Assembly: GCA_964471325.1 (NCBI GenBank)
Contig: CAYYFL010000029.1
Coordinates: forward strand, 1-9,401
Length of the DNA stretch: 9,401 bases
DNA from: Velamenicoccus sp964471325
GTDB taxonomy: Bacteria; Omnitrophota; Gorgyraeia; Velamenicoccales; Velamenicoccaceae
Reading direction: 5' to 3'
In this document: positions 1-5,606 of the stretch, one piece after another
Layout of the letters: every line of letters begins with the position of its first letter
Position numbering within the stretch: position 1 is the first letter of the stretch
Notes under the pieces: generated by a model
Seen by the model: only the letters and a program-made list of their open reading frames with translations
Database searches by the model: none
Told to the model about the DNA's origin: nothing
Position numbers and translations under genes: made by a program

Positions 1-5
1 GCGCC

Positions 6-117
6 ATTCCGAATAAGCGCGGGGTATGTGAGCAGAAAGCGGCATACCCGCGCCAAGGGTGGCGCACTTGCCCAATCATCCAGTAATGGCAAGGTGCCGC
101 GCAAATCAGCGCGGAAT
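6..117. repeat. Structured palindromic element at window start
   Basis: The segment is bounded by ATTCCG (6-11) and its inverse CGGAAT (112-117). Inside is a hairpin pairing 17-28 with 43-53 (about 11 base pairs, one bulged G, 14-base loop). A short GCGCC/GGCGC stem (51-54 region with 61-65) and an imperfect stem pairing about 61-72 with 88-98 follow. The opening CCGAATAAGCG resembles the CCAAATARGCG motif that opens the hairpins upstream of the second amt gene (3322, 3392, 3605). It may be a dispersed palindromic repeat or the folded part of an untranslated RNA whose start lies outside the window. No protein reading is convincing. Confidence 0.4.
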
Positions 118-160
118 AAAGTGTAAAATTGAGGCGGCTATTGAAGCCGCACAGGATATT

Positions 161-207
161 GACGTCCAAAGAGACTAAAGAAGTCTTTTTGGACGTTTTT
201 GTTTTTT
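161..207 (+). terminator. Rho-independent terminator
   Basis: A 15-base-pair stem pairs 162-176 with 182-196 (one G-U pair, 5-base loop AAAGA). It is followed directly by a run of T broken by one G (196-207). A smaller hairpin (134-139 with 145-150) sits just upstream. The T tract shows that it terminates + strand transcription, so a + strand transcript enters from outside the window and stops here. Confidence 0.8.
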
Positions 208-291
208 CCGGACTCGTCCGGAGAAAACAACCCGCCGGCGATTTGCGGCGTCCTCCACTGAAGCTTCGGCGGACGGCCGCCGAAGCAGTGG
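208..291. repeat. Two short palindromes after the terminator
   Basis: CCGGAC and GTCCGG (208-213, 216-221) form a near-perfect palindrome. A second, longer one pairs GCTTCGGCGG (263-272) with CCGCCGAAGC (277-286) around ACGG. It extends outward through CACT (256-259) with AGTG (287-290) after a 3-base bulge. There is no T tract, so neither looks like a terminator. They resemble repetitive extragenic palindromes. From 292 to 381 I see no confident promoter, only a 5-base inverted repeat (GCACA/TGTGC, 315-328) and the Shine-Dalgarno sequence of the next gene. Confidence 0.45.
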
Positions 292-381
292 TGGCGGCCG
301 GGTGGATCATTTGGGCACATGGTTGTGCTTATAACTGAGAATTAATCATAAGATAGCGTACACCATAAAGGGGATGTTGAT

Positions 382-1161
382 ATGAGCCGATACATGCGTA
401 AGTCATTCGGGTTTGTCCTATGTTCTTTGTTCGCTTTGTGTTGCGTGGGCAGTGTTTTTGCAGAGGAGGGAGAGGGGCTGTTTTCCAAGCTCGGCATTAC
501 GGCCTCAGGCGCTATTGATTTTTACTCGAAATATATCTGGAGGGGTTTTACGCTCGACCGCGATCCTGTTGTCCAACCCTCCTTTAACGTGGGCTATAAG
601 GGCTTGACCTTCAGCTTCTGGTCGAACTGGGATGCGGATAACGAAGACGGGCTGAATTCCGATGAGATGGATTTCATTGTGGACTACACCAAGAGTTTCG
701 ACAAGTTTAGTGTGTCCGTAGGCCACACCTATTATGATTTCCCTGGGACGAACGGCTACAGCCGGGAATTCTATGTCGGCGCAGGAACGCCGACGATCCC
801 GTTTACGCAGATACCGGTTTCCGCAAGCCTCAAGTTTTACAGGGATTACGGCTCTACGGAAAACGGCGGCGGTACCGGCAACTATCTTGAGCTGGCACTG
901 GCATATAGTACGGTTGTCATGAAGGACCCGGGGATTTCGCTCGATCTGGGCGTGACCACAGGGTATAACCATCACCTTTTTATCAATGGAGACGGCGGCC
1001 AGGCGACCATGAGCGCTGGGTTCACGGTCCCGCTGACGAAGTCGCTGTCATTTAAGCCGAAGGCGAGCTATACGGTCCCCTTTGCCGATCTCTCGGCCTC
1101 TGATGACGGCAGCCAGAAGTCGCGTTTCTGGGGAGGGTTTAGCTTGGCATATACGTTTTAA
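382..1161 (+). CDS. TorF-family putative outer-membrane porin
   Basis: This 259-residue protein has a signal peptide: positive start (Arg3, Arg6, Lys7), hydrophobic core to about residue 24, and likely cleavage after VFA (residue 27). The mature part opens with SGAIDFYSKYIWRGF and continues with alternating polar and aromatic strands, ending in AYTF with a C-terminal Phe as outer-membrane barrels do. The DFYSKYIWRG opening and the length fit the TorF / TIGR02001 group of putative porins, whose substrate is not established. The ATG at 382 is preceded by AGGGG (369-373); Met5 is an alternative. It lies 59 bases before the first amt gene, so it may let ammonium or another nitrogen compound through the outer membrane. 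That role is inferred from position only. Confidence 0.75.
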   Translation: MSRYMRKSFGFVLCSLFALCCVGSVFAEEGEGLFSKLGITASGAIDFYSKYIWRGFTLDRDPVVQPSFNVGYKGLTFSFWSNWDADNEDGLNSDEMDFIVDYTKSFDKFSVSVGHTYYDFPGTNGYSREFYVGAGTPTIPFTQIPVSASLKFYRDYGSTENGGGTGNYLELALAYSTVVMKDPGISLDLGVTTGYNHHLFINGDGGQATMSAGFTVPLTKSLSFKPKASYTVPFADLSASDDGSQKSRFWGGFSLAYTF

Positions 1162-1220
1162 CAGAACTGTGTCTTGATGAAGGATTTTGAAGATATGCGG
1201 GAGATGGAAAGGTGGTTTTT

Positions 1221-2597
1221 ATGAAAACATTATGGAAAAGAGTCCGAAGCGGTTTGGGGTTGGCGGCGGTCGTGATGGGGTTTGCGCCTGTCGTCTGGGC
1301 GGCGGATCCGAGCGGGGCTGAGACGCTCGCCGCGACGCCGACGGCCCCTGTTGATTACGTCTGGGTGTTGGTGTGCGGTTTTCTTGTGTTTTTTATGCAA
1401 GCCGGTTTTGCGATGGTAGAGACGGGGTTTTGCCGGGCCAAGAATGCGACGAACCTCATGGCCAAGAATACCATTGATTTTGTCGTCGCGTCCCTGTGTT
1501 TTATGGCTTTTGGTTTTGCCTTGATGATGGGGCAGGACTATAAAGGGCTTTTTGGAACGACCGGCTGGTTTTTGCACGGGGATAACTATGATGTCGGAAG
1601 ATATCTCATGTTTTTTTGGCAGCTTGTCTTTGCAGGAACGGCCGCCACGATTGTCTCGGGAGCTGTGGCGGAACGCCTGAAATTCAGCGCGTATTTTTTA
1701 TACAGCCTCGTTGTCAGCGCGTTGATCTATCCTCTTTATGGCCATTGGGTTTGGGGTGGGGGATGGTTGGCAAAACTTCCGTTTGGCGCCGGCCATGTTG
1801 ATTTTGCCGGTTCGGGAGTCGTCCATACTATCGGCGGTTTTGTGGGTTTAGCTGGCGCCATTATTTTAGGGCCTAGATTCGGAAAATTCGGCAAGGATGG
1901 TAAGCCTAAAGCCATCCCGGGTCACAGCATTACTCTTGCGGCTTTAGGAACTTTTATCTTGTGGTTCGGCTGGTTCGGGTTTAATCCGGGTTCGACATTT
2001 TCCGCTCACCAGCTGCGCATTGCCGTCGTGGCCGTTAATACCAACCTGGCTGCAGCAGCTGGTGCGGCAACGGCTATCTTGGTGGTTTTTGCGCGGACGA
2101 AGAAATGGGACGTGGGCATGATGCTTAACGGTTGTCTGGCGGGCTTGGTCGCCATCACGGCGCCTTGTGCATGGGTCGAGGCGTGGGCTGCTGTTGTGAT
2201 TGGCATTGTGGCAGGTTTTCTTGTGGTCGCCAGTGTTTATTTCTGGGAGGCGAGAGGCGTTGATGATCCGGTAGGCGCAGTCAGCGTTCATGCAATGAAC
2301 GGTGTCTGGGGATTGCTCAGCGTCGGTCTCTTTGCCGACGGGACCTACGGCTTGGCAACGACCAGCGAGCCGCTCGTGCGGGGATTATTTTACGGCGGCG
2401 GCTTCGGCCAGCTGATCGCGCAGGCGATCGGTGCGGCGGTTTGCGTGACCTGGGCGTTTGGCCTTGGACTTTTGACGTTCAAGATCATGGATAAGCTGTT
2501 CGGGATCCGCGTGGCTCCGGAGGAAGAACTCAAAGGATTGGATATTCCGGAACACGGAACACCTGCATATCCGAACTTCGTCACCCTCAATCAATAA
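1221..2597 (+). CDS. amt: Ammonium transporter Amt (first copy)
   Basis: This inner-membrane ammonium channel has 458 residues. The ATG at 1221 is chosen because AGGTGG lies at 1210-1215; an in-frame GTG at 1212 falls inside that ribosome-binding site. Residues 1-27 look like a cleavable signal peptide (ending VVWA), as in many Gram-negative Amt proteins. Eleven hydrophobic segments follow. Hallmarks are AGFAMVETGFCRAKN, AERLKF, HWVWGGGW, Asp194 and His202 in DFAGSGVVH, GWFGFNPGS, and His357 in VHAMNGVWG. The two histidines match the twin-His of the AmtB pore and Asp194 matches AmtB Asp160. The WQLVFAGTAATIVSG stretch resembles the plant/cyanobacterial AMT1 branch more than AmtB. The C-terminal tail keeps GLDIPEHGTPAY, the region that contacts PII. 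A PII gene follows 65 bases later. Confidence 0.95.
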   Translation: MKTLWKRVRSGLGLAAVVMGFAPVVWAADPSGAETLAATPTAPVDYVWVLVCGFLVFFMQAGFAMVETGFCRAKNATNLMAKNTIDFVVASLCFMAFGFALMMGQDYKGLFGTTGWFLHGDNYDVGRYLMFFWQLVFAGTAATIVSGAVAERLKFSAYFLYSLVVSALIYPLYGHWVWGGGWLAKLPFGAGHVDFAGSGVVHTIGGFVGLAGAIILGPRFGKFGKDGKPKAIPGHSITLAALGTFILWFGWFGFNPGSTFSAHQLRIAVVAVNTNLAAAAGAATAILVVFARTKKWDVGMMLNGCLAGLVAITAPCAWVEAWAAVVIGIVAGFLVVASVYFWEARGVDDPVGAVSVHAMNGVWGLLSVGLFADGTYGLATTSEPLVRGLFYGGGFGQLIAQAIGAAVCVTWAFGLGLLTFKIMDKLFGIRVAPEEELKGLDIPEHGTPAYPNFVTLNQ

Positions 2598-2608
2598 TCA
2601 TGGAAGGC

Positions 2609-2636
2609 GGCGGCGCGCCAAAAACGGCGTGCCGCC
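2609..2636 (+). other. Intercistronic stem-loop between amt and PII
   Basis: An 11-base-pair GC-rich stem pairs 2609-2619 with 2626-2636 (one G-U) around a 6-base A-rich loop. It lies between the amt stop (2597) and the PII ribosome-binding site (2651-2655). No T tract follows, so it is not an ordinary terminator. It could stabilise or process the mRNA and set the amt to PII ratio. Confidence 0.45.
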
Positions 2637-2662
2637 GGCCATCCTTCAAAAGAGGTGCCGTT

Positions 2663-3001
2663 ATGAAAAAAATCGAAGCAGTGATCCGTGCGGAGAAGCT
2701 GGATGATGTCATGGAGGCCTTGAAAAGCGCCGGTGCGCCCGGATTGATGGTGACGCGCATTGAAGGATACGGCCGTCAGAAGGGTCTTACGGAGCAATTC
2801 AGGGGCAGGGAATTTAAAGTGGATATGCTGCCGAAGATCAAGATTGAAACGGTTGTGCGCGATGCGGATGCGGCAGGATTCGTGGACATTATCGCCAGGG
2901 CGGCCAAAACGGGCGAGATAGGCGACGGCAAGATCTTTGTCTCCGCGGTGGCCGACGTGATGAGGATCCGTACCAAAGAAACTGGGGATGGTGCCGTCTG
3001 A
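2663..3001 (+). CDS. glnK: PII nitrogen regulatory protein (first copy)
   Basis: This 112-residue trimeric signal protein has the standard family length and starts MKKIEAVIRAEKLDDV. The ATG at 2663 follows AGAGG (2651-2655); an upstream in-frame extension to 2600 runs through a hairpin and is not credible. Gln39 in GRQKG (2-oxoglutarate site), Arg47, the B-loop KTGEIGDGKIF and RIRT near the end (nucleotide binding) are all present. The T-loop reads TEQFRGREF, so Tyr46 and Tyr51 of E. coli GlnB are both Phe. Without Tyr51 the normal GlnD uridylylation site is missing, and residue 49 is Arg, not the Ser phosphorylated in cyanobacteria. Its place after amt suggests a GlnK-like channel plug governed by ATP/ADP and 2-oxoglutarate alone. 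Confidence 0.92.
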   Translation: MKKIEAVIRAEKLDDVMEALKSAGAPGLMVTRIEGYGRQKGLTEQFRGREFKVDMLPKIKIETVVRDADAAGFVDIIARAAKTGEIGDGKIFVSAVADVMRIRTKETGDGAV

Positions 3002-3033
3002 AATTCGACGAAAGACCATTGACGGGTGCGGCC

Positions 3034-3210
3034 ATGCAAAATCCTGAGCTGATACGTAAGATTAAGCTGCTGAAAGCCCAAAAGGAGTATACGCTTTACG
3101 ACCTATCGCGCATTCTGGATGTCCAGGTGGCAACTATCGAGCGGTGGTTCAGGACAGGCCGGATCAATAAAATTTATGCCAGGCTGGTCCAGGAGAAATT
3201 GAGCCTTTGA
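3034..3210 (+). CDS. Small helix-turn-helix protein
   Basis: This 58-residue, strongly basic protein starts 32 bases after the first PII gene. The central part (TLYDLSRILDVQVATIERWF, residues 20-39) has the spacing of a helix-turn-helix: a first helix with LSRIL, a turn at DVQ, and a recognition helix VATIERW. It is followed by RTGRIN and a last helix ending LVQEKLSL. It resembles Xre/MerR-type minimal DNA-binding domains but has no ligand domain. The ATG at 3034 lacks a strong Shine-Dalgarno sequence; a TTG at 3019 would add five residues. Its place in the amt-PII unit suggests a regulator of, or read-through partner with, this locus. I cannot name its target, and no terminator follows it. 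Confidence 0.6.
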   Translation: MQNPELIRKIKLLKAQKEYTLYDLSRILDVQVATIERWFRTGRINKIYARLVQEKLSL

Positions 3211-3328
3211 TGTTTTAGAGCGATATCCATAGGGGGCTTAAGGATGTCAAAAAACAGAAAGGAGGTATTGTTTTATTCTGTATTTGTTCAATTGATTCGA
3301 CAAAAGGTTATGAGCGATGTTCCAAATA

Positions 3329-3363
3329 GCGAAAGGTCTAACCCAAAAAGGGTAGACCTCCGC
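3329..3363 (+). repeat. Hairpin element, intact copy
   Basis: GCG (3329-3331) pairs with CGC (3361-3363), AGGTCTA (3334-3340) with TAGACCT (3353-3359), and CCC (3342-3344) with GGG (3350-3352) around an AAAAA loop. It is preceded by CCAAATA (3322-3328), a motif that returns at 3392 and 3605. The stretch 3211-3321 before it contains an AAAGGAGG (3258-3265) without a convincing gene, and nothing else I can identify. A further small palindrome (TGGCTC 3365-3370 with GAGCCA 3379-3384) follows at once. Confidence 0.5.
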
Positions 3364-3387
3364 ATGGCTCATCCGATGGAGCCAGGT

Positions 3388-3472
3388 AATACCAAATAAG
3401 CGAAGGGTCTAATTTTGTGAGGAAGATGCCTCGGTATAGGCAACCAGCCTGTCGGCAGGCAGGAATTAAGGA
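3388..3472 (+). repeat. Direct repeat, upstream copy with palindrome insertion
   Basis: Positions 3388-3443 match 3601-3656 at 48 of 56 bases without gaps. A 20-base block (3444-3463) containing CCTG/CAGG inverted repeats then intervenes, and the match resumes with AATTAAGGA (3464-3472), equal to 3657-3665. This copy is therefore a degenerate duplicate of the leader directly before the second amt gene, with the 20-base palindrome inserted. It keeps the AAGGA but no start codon follows. Confidence 0.7.
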
Positions 3473-3483
3473 ATAAGCGTTTA

Positions 3484-3572
3484 TCCCTCGTCTCAACGCT
3501 TGTAAATTTTTGCCAGGGTCATCCGGCAAAAATTTCCTGCCTGGCAAAACAGAGTTTTGCCGAGACTCGGGA
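3484..3572 (+). other. Branched inverted-repeat (cruciform) element
   Basis: An outer stem pairs TCCC and GTCTC (3484-3494) with GAGAC and GGGA (3562-3572) across a 2x2 mismatch. Inside are two perfect hairpins. AAATTTTTGCC (3504-3514) pairs with GGCAAAAATTT (3525-3535). GGCAAAAC (3543-3550) pairs with GTTTTGCC (3554-3561) around AGA. The whole is a three-way junction. It separates the left arm GGGTCTA (3405-3411) from its expected right arm TAGACCT (3590-3596), as if inserted into a hairpin element. No open frame of interest lies in it. Confidence 0.55.
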
Positions 3573-3584
3573 TTAACCCCACAA

Positions 3585-3667
3585 GGGGGTAGACCTACGC
3601 AATACCAAATAGGCGAAGGGTCTAATTTTGCAAGGAAAAGGTCTGGTTATAGGCAAAATTAAGGAGG
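3585..3667 (+). promoter_or_regulatory. Leader and ribosome-binding site of second amt
   Basis: The leader carries the downstream copy of the direct repeat (3601-3665) and a perfect Shine-Dalgarno AAGGAGG (3661-3667), seven bases before the ATG. TAGACCT (3590-3596) is complementary to GGTCTA (3619-3624), to AGGTCT (3639-3644) and to AGGTCT (3665-3670), which overlaps the Shine-Dalgarno. Competing pairings could therefore hide or expose the start site. This is seen as complementarity only; no known riboswitch class is recognised. Confidence 0.4.
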
Positions 3668-3674
3668 TCTTTTT

Positions 3675-4901
3675 ATGAATCCAGGTGATACGGCGTGGGT
3701 CTTGATGTCGTCGGCGCTTGTCATGCTGATGACGCCGGGTCTTGCTTTCTTTTACGGGGGCATGGTTCGCAGGAAGAATATTCTAAGCATTTTGATGCAA
3801 TGTTTTATTATTTTATGCGTCATGAGCCTGCAGTGGGTTTTATTTGGTTACAGCCTCGCGTTCTCGTCGGGCAACGGTTTCATCGGCGGCCTGCAATGGC
3901 TGGGGCTCAACGGCGTAGGCCAGGAGCCGTTTGCAGAGTATGCGGCGACCATTCCGCACATGGCGTTTATGATATTTCAGGCGATGTTTGCCATCATCAC
4001 GCCGGCATTGATCATCGGCGCTTTTGCCGAACGTATGAAGTTCTCGGCTTTCGTTGTCTTCACCCTCTTATGGGCGACGCTTGTGTATGACCCGGTTTGC
4101 CATTGGGTATGGGGCATCGGCGGCTGGATTCGTAATCTCGGTGCTTTGGATTTTGCCGGCGGGACGGTCGTCCATATTAACGCAGGTATCGCGGCGCTGG
4201 TCACGGCCCTGGTCATCGGACGCAGAAAATGCCTGAACAGGAATGTTCCTTCTCCGCACAATCTCCCATTTGTGGTTTTAGGGACGGCCCTCCTGTGGTT
4301 CGGCTGGTTCGGGTTTAACGCGGGTAGCGCGCTGGCGGCCAACGGACTGGCGGCCAATGCATTTGTCGTGACCAACACAGCGGCGGCGGCGGCCGGCCTT
4401 AGCTGGGCGCTGATCGAATGGCTCCGCGTCGGCAAGCCGACCATGTTCGGCGTGGCGTCAGGCGCTGTGGCGGGCTTGGTGGCCATCACGCCTGCGGCAG
4501 GTTTTGTCGGCGTTGTCCCGGCCGTCATTATCGGGCTTATGGTCAGTGTTTTCTGTTACCTGGCCGCAGCCATCATCAAGCCGAAAATGGGGTATGACGA
4601 CGCGCTGGACGCGTTCGGTGTTCATTGCGTGGGCGGCATCTGGGGTGCCCTGGCCACTGGGCTGTTTGCATCCAGGGCCGTCAATGCCGCGGGCGCGGAC
4701 GGGCTATTTTTCGGCGGTTCCGGGTTGTTCCTGAAGCAGTTGATCGCAGTAGGCGCAACCCTGGCCTATGCCGTCATCGTTACTTTTATCCTTTATAAGA
4801 TCGTTGACGCCATGCTGGGGATACGGATTGAAGAGGGCGATGAGGAGATCGGTCTGGACTTGTCGCAGCACCACGAACGGGCCTATACGATGATAGAATA
4901 G
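3675..4901 (+). CDS. amt: Ammonium transporter Amt, AmtB-like (second copy)
   Basis: This ammonium channel of 408 residues has eleven predicted membrane segments and no signal peptide; the chain starts within a few residues of the first segment. The start is fixed by AAGGAGG at 3661-3667. Family marks are TPGLAFFYGGMVRRKN, MFAIITPALIIGAFAERMKF, CHWVWGIGGW, Asp159 and His167 in DFAGGTVVHINAG, GWFGFNAGS, and His317 in FGVHCVGGIWG. These align almost residue for residue with AmtB Asp160, His168 and His318. The tail GIRIEEGDEEIGLDLSQHHERAY matches the AmtB C-terminal region that docks GlnK. It is of a different subtype from the first copy, so the pair is not a recent duplication. A PII gene follows 36 bases later. 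Confidence 0.95.
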   Translation: MNPGDTAWVLMSSALVMLMTPGLAFFYGGMVRRKNILSILMQCFIILCVMSLQWVLFGYSLAFSSGNGFIGGLQWLGLNGVGQEPFAEYAATIPHMAFMIFQAMFAIITPALIIGAFAERMKFSAFVVFTLLWATLVYDPVCHWVWGIGGWIRNLGALDFAGGTVVHINAGIAALVTALVIGRRKCLNRNVPSPHNLPFVVLGTALLWFGWFGFNAGSALAANGLAANAFVVTNTAAAAAGLSWALIEWLRVGKPTMFGVASGAVAGLVAITPAAGFVGVVPAVIIGLMVSVFCYLAAAIIKPKMGYDDALDAFGVHCVGGIWGALATGLFASRAVNAAGADGLFFGGSGLFLKQLIAVGATLAYAVIVTFILYKIVDAMLGIRIEEGDEEIGLDLSQHHERAYTMIE

Positions 4902-4937
4902 GAAACCATCAGTCATACAAAGAAAGAGAGGCTTGCG

Positions 4938-5279
4938 ATGAAATTGATTATTGCGATCATCCAGCCTGCCCGGTTTGAGGCGGTGCGGGATGAGCTCTAT
5001 AAGGCTGAGGTGAACCTGATGACGGCCTCCGAGGTCCTGGGACACGGCCGCCAGAAGGGTGTGACGGAGGTGTATCGTGGAGCCAAAGAGATGGGCAACC
5101 TTCTGCGCAAGGTGCGTCTGGAAATCGCGGTGAATGAGAATTTCGTCGACCCGACGATCCAGGCCATTATCAAGGGCGCCAAGACGGGCCAGACAGGCGA
5201 CGGCAAGATATTCGTCCTGGATCTGAAAGAATGTGTGCGTATCCGCACGGAAGAACGAGGCGCCGTAGCCATCGGCTGA
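4938..5279 (+). CDS. glnK: PII nitrogen regulatory protein (second copy)
   Basis: This 113-residue PII-family protein starts MKLIIAIIQPARFEAV and is preceded by AGAGAGG (4925-4931). It keeps Gln39 in GRQKG, Tyr46 and Arg47 in EVYRG, the B-loop KTGQTGDGKIF and the closing RIRTEERGAVAIG. The T-loop continues AKEMGNLLRK, so position 51 is Glu, not the Tyr that is uridylylated in E. coli GlnB/GlnK. Arg47 is the residue that enters the AmtB pore exit in the known GlnK-AmtB complex, so plugging of the adjacent channel remains plausible. It differs widely from the first PII, so each Amt probably has its own partner. A terminator follows 26 bases after the stop. Confidence 0.92.
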   Translation: MKLIIAIIQPARFEAVRDELYKAEVNLMTASEVLGHGRQKGVTEVYRGAKEMGNLLRKVRLEIAVNENFVDPTIQAIIKGAKTGQTGDGKIFVLDLKECVRIRTEERGAVAIG

Positions 5280-5305
5280 CACGGCTGCCCAGAAGCACTC
5301 AAAGC

Positions 5306-5342
5306 CAGGCGTTGTCCCTGATGGGATAACGCCTGTTTTTTT
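5306..5342 (+). terminator. Rho-independent terminator after second PII
   Basis: A 13-base-pair stem pairs 5306-5318 with 5323-5335 (one G-U pair) around the loop TGAT. Seven T follow (5336-5342). It closes the amt-PII unit on the + strand. Confidence 0.92.
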
Positions 5343-5385
5343 GGCTCATACGTTCAACGTCAATATTTTTAGCCGGCGGAGCATC

Positions 5386-5418
5386 ACTCCGTTAGAGAAC
5401 GTAGTTCTGTAACGGGGT
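5386..5418. repeat. Palindromic repeat, 15-base-pair stem
   Basis: Positions 5386-5400 pair with 5404-5418 around GTA, with one G-G mismatch and one G-U. No T tract follows. It is the first of three adjacent palindromes between the PII terminator and the next promoter and looks like a repetitive extragenic palindrome. Confidence 0.5.
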
Positions 5419-5420
5419 CC

Positions 5421-5480
5421 ACTCTGCGCGGCCTAAAGCTCCGCCCTTTAGGGCGCAAGAGCGTTGTGGCCGCTTAGAGT
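5421..5480. repeat. Nested palindromic repeat, 60 bases
   Basis: ACTCT (5421-5425) pairs with AGAGT (5476-5480) and GCGGCC (5428-5433) with GGCCGC (5468-5473). Within lie CCTAAAG/CTTTAGG (5432-5438, 5446-5452) and the alternative GCCC/GGGC hairpin around TTTA. It begins two bases after the previous palindrome, so the two may be one composite element. Confidence 0.5.
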
Positions 5481-5493
5481 AACCCGAAACAAG

Positions 5494-5542
5494 CCCCGGC
5501 CCCGGCCCTGGCCCTGGCCTTCGGCCAGGGCCGAGGCCGGGG
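5494..5542. repeat. Very GC-rich 20-base inverted repeat
   Basis: Positions 5494-5513 pair with 5523-5542 at 19 of 20 bases, with a 9-base centre that can itself pair. The left arm contains a short GGCCCT tandem. There is no T tract. The repeat ends 13 bases before the -35 box of the next promoter, so it could act as a transcription barrier or protein-binding site. Confidence 0.55.
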
Positions 5543-5555
5543 AACATGGGTTGAC

Positions 5556-5584
5556 TTGAATAATGCCGATGATTGTCCTATAAT
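5556..5584 (+). promoter_or_regulatory. Sigma70-type promoter for PCP_red-like gene
   Basis: TTGAAT (5556-5561) and a perfect TATAAT (5579-5584) are separated by 17 bases. Transcription would begin near 5591, leaving a very short leader before AGGAGG (5596-5601) and the TTG start at 5607. This rules out the longer frame starting at 5556, whose first codons overlap the promoter. Confidence 0.75.
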
Positions 5585-5606
5585 TGGGAAAAAACAGGAG
5601 GCCCTT

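Noticed and set aside
313..328. Possible sigma54 promoter (GGGCAC ... TTGTGC) before the porin gene
   Set aside because: The spacing between GG and GC is 11 bases, not the required 10, and the match is largely explained by the inverted repeat GCACA/TGTGC.
129..338. 69-residue + strand frame in the 5' non-coding region
   Set aside because: It runs through the terminator hairpin and its T tract and through the palindromes, and has no ribosome-binding site.
3244..3399. 51-codon + strand frame starting ATG at 3244
   Set aside because: Its second half is encoded by the hairpin and repeat blocks, and the strong AAAGGAGG lies inside the frame and not before the start. A real small protein is not excluded.
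3338..3547. 69-residue - strand frame
   Set aside because: It is built from the palindromes (the ACRQAG stretch comes from the 20-base repeat) and lacks a start context.
3977..4528. 183-residue - strand frame inside the second amt
   Set aside because: It lies opposite a complete conserved amt gene and has a low-complexity Ala/Pro/Thr composition typical of an antisense shadow.
4704..5282. 192-residue - strand frame across amt and PII
   Set aside because: It is antisense to two well-supported genes and resembles no family I recognise.
5551..5584. TTGACT (5551-5556) as -35 box
   Set aside because: It would give a 22-base spacer to TATAAT; TTGAAT at 5556 gives 17 bases and is preferred.
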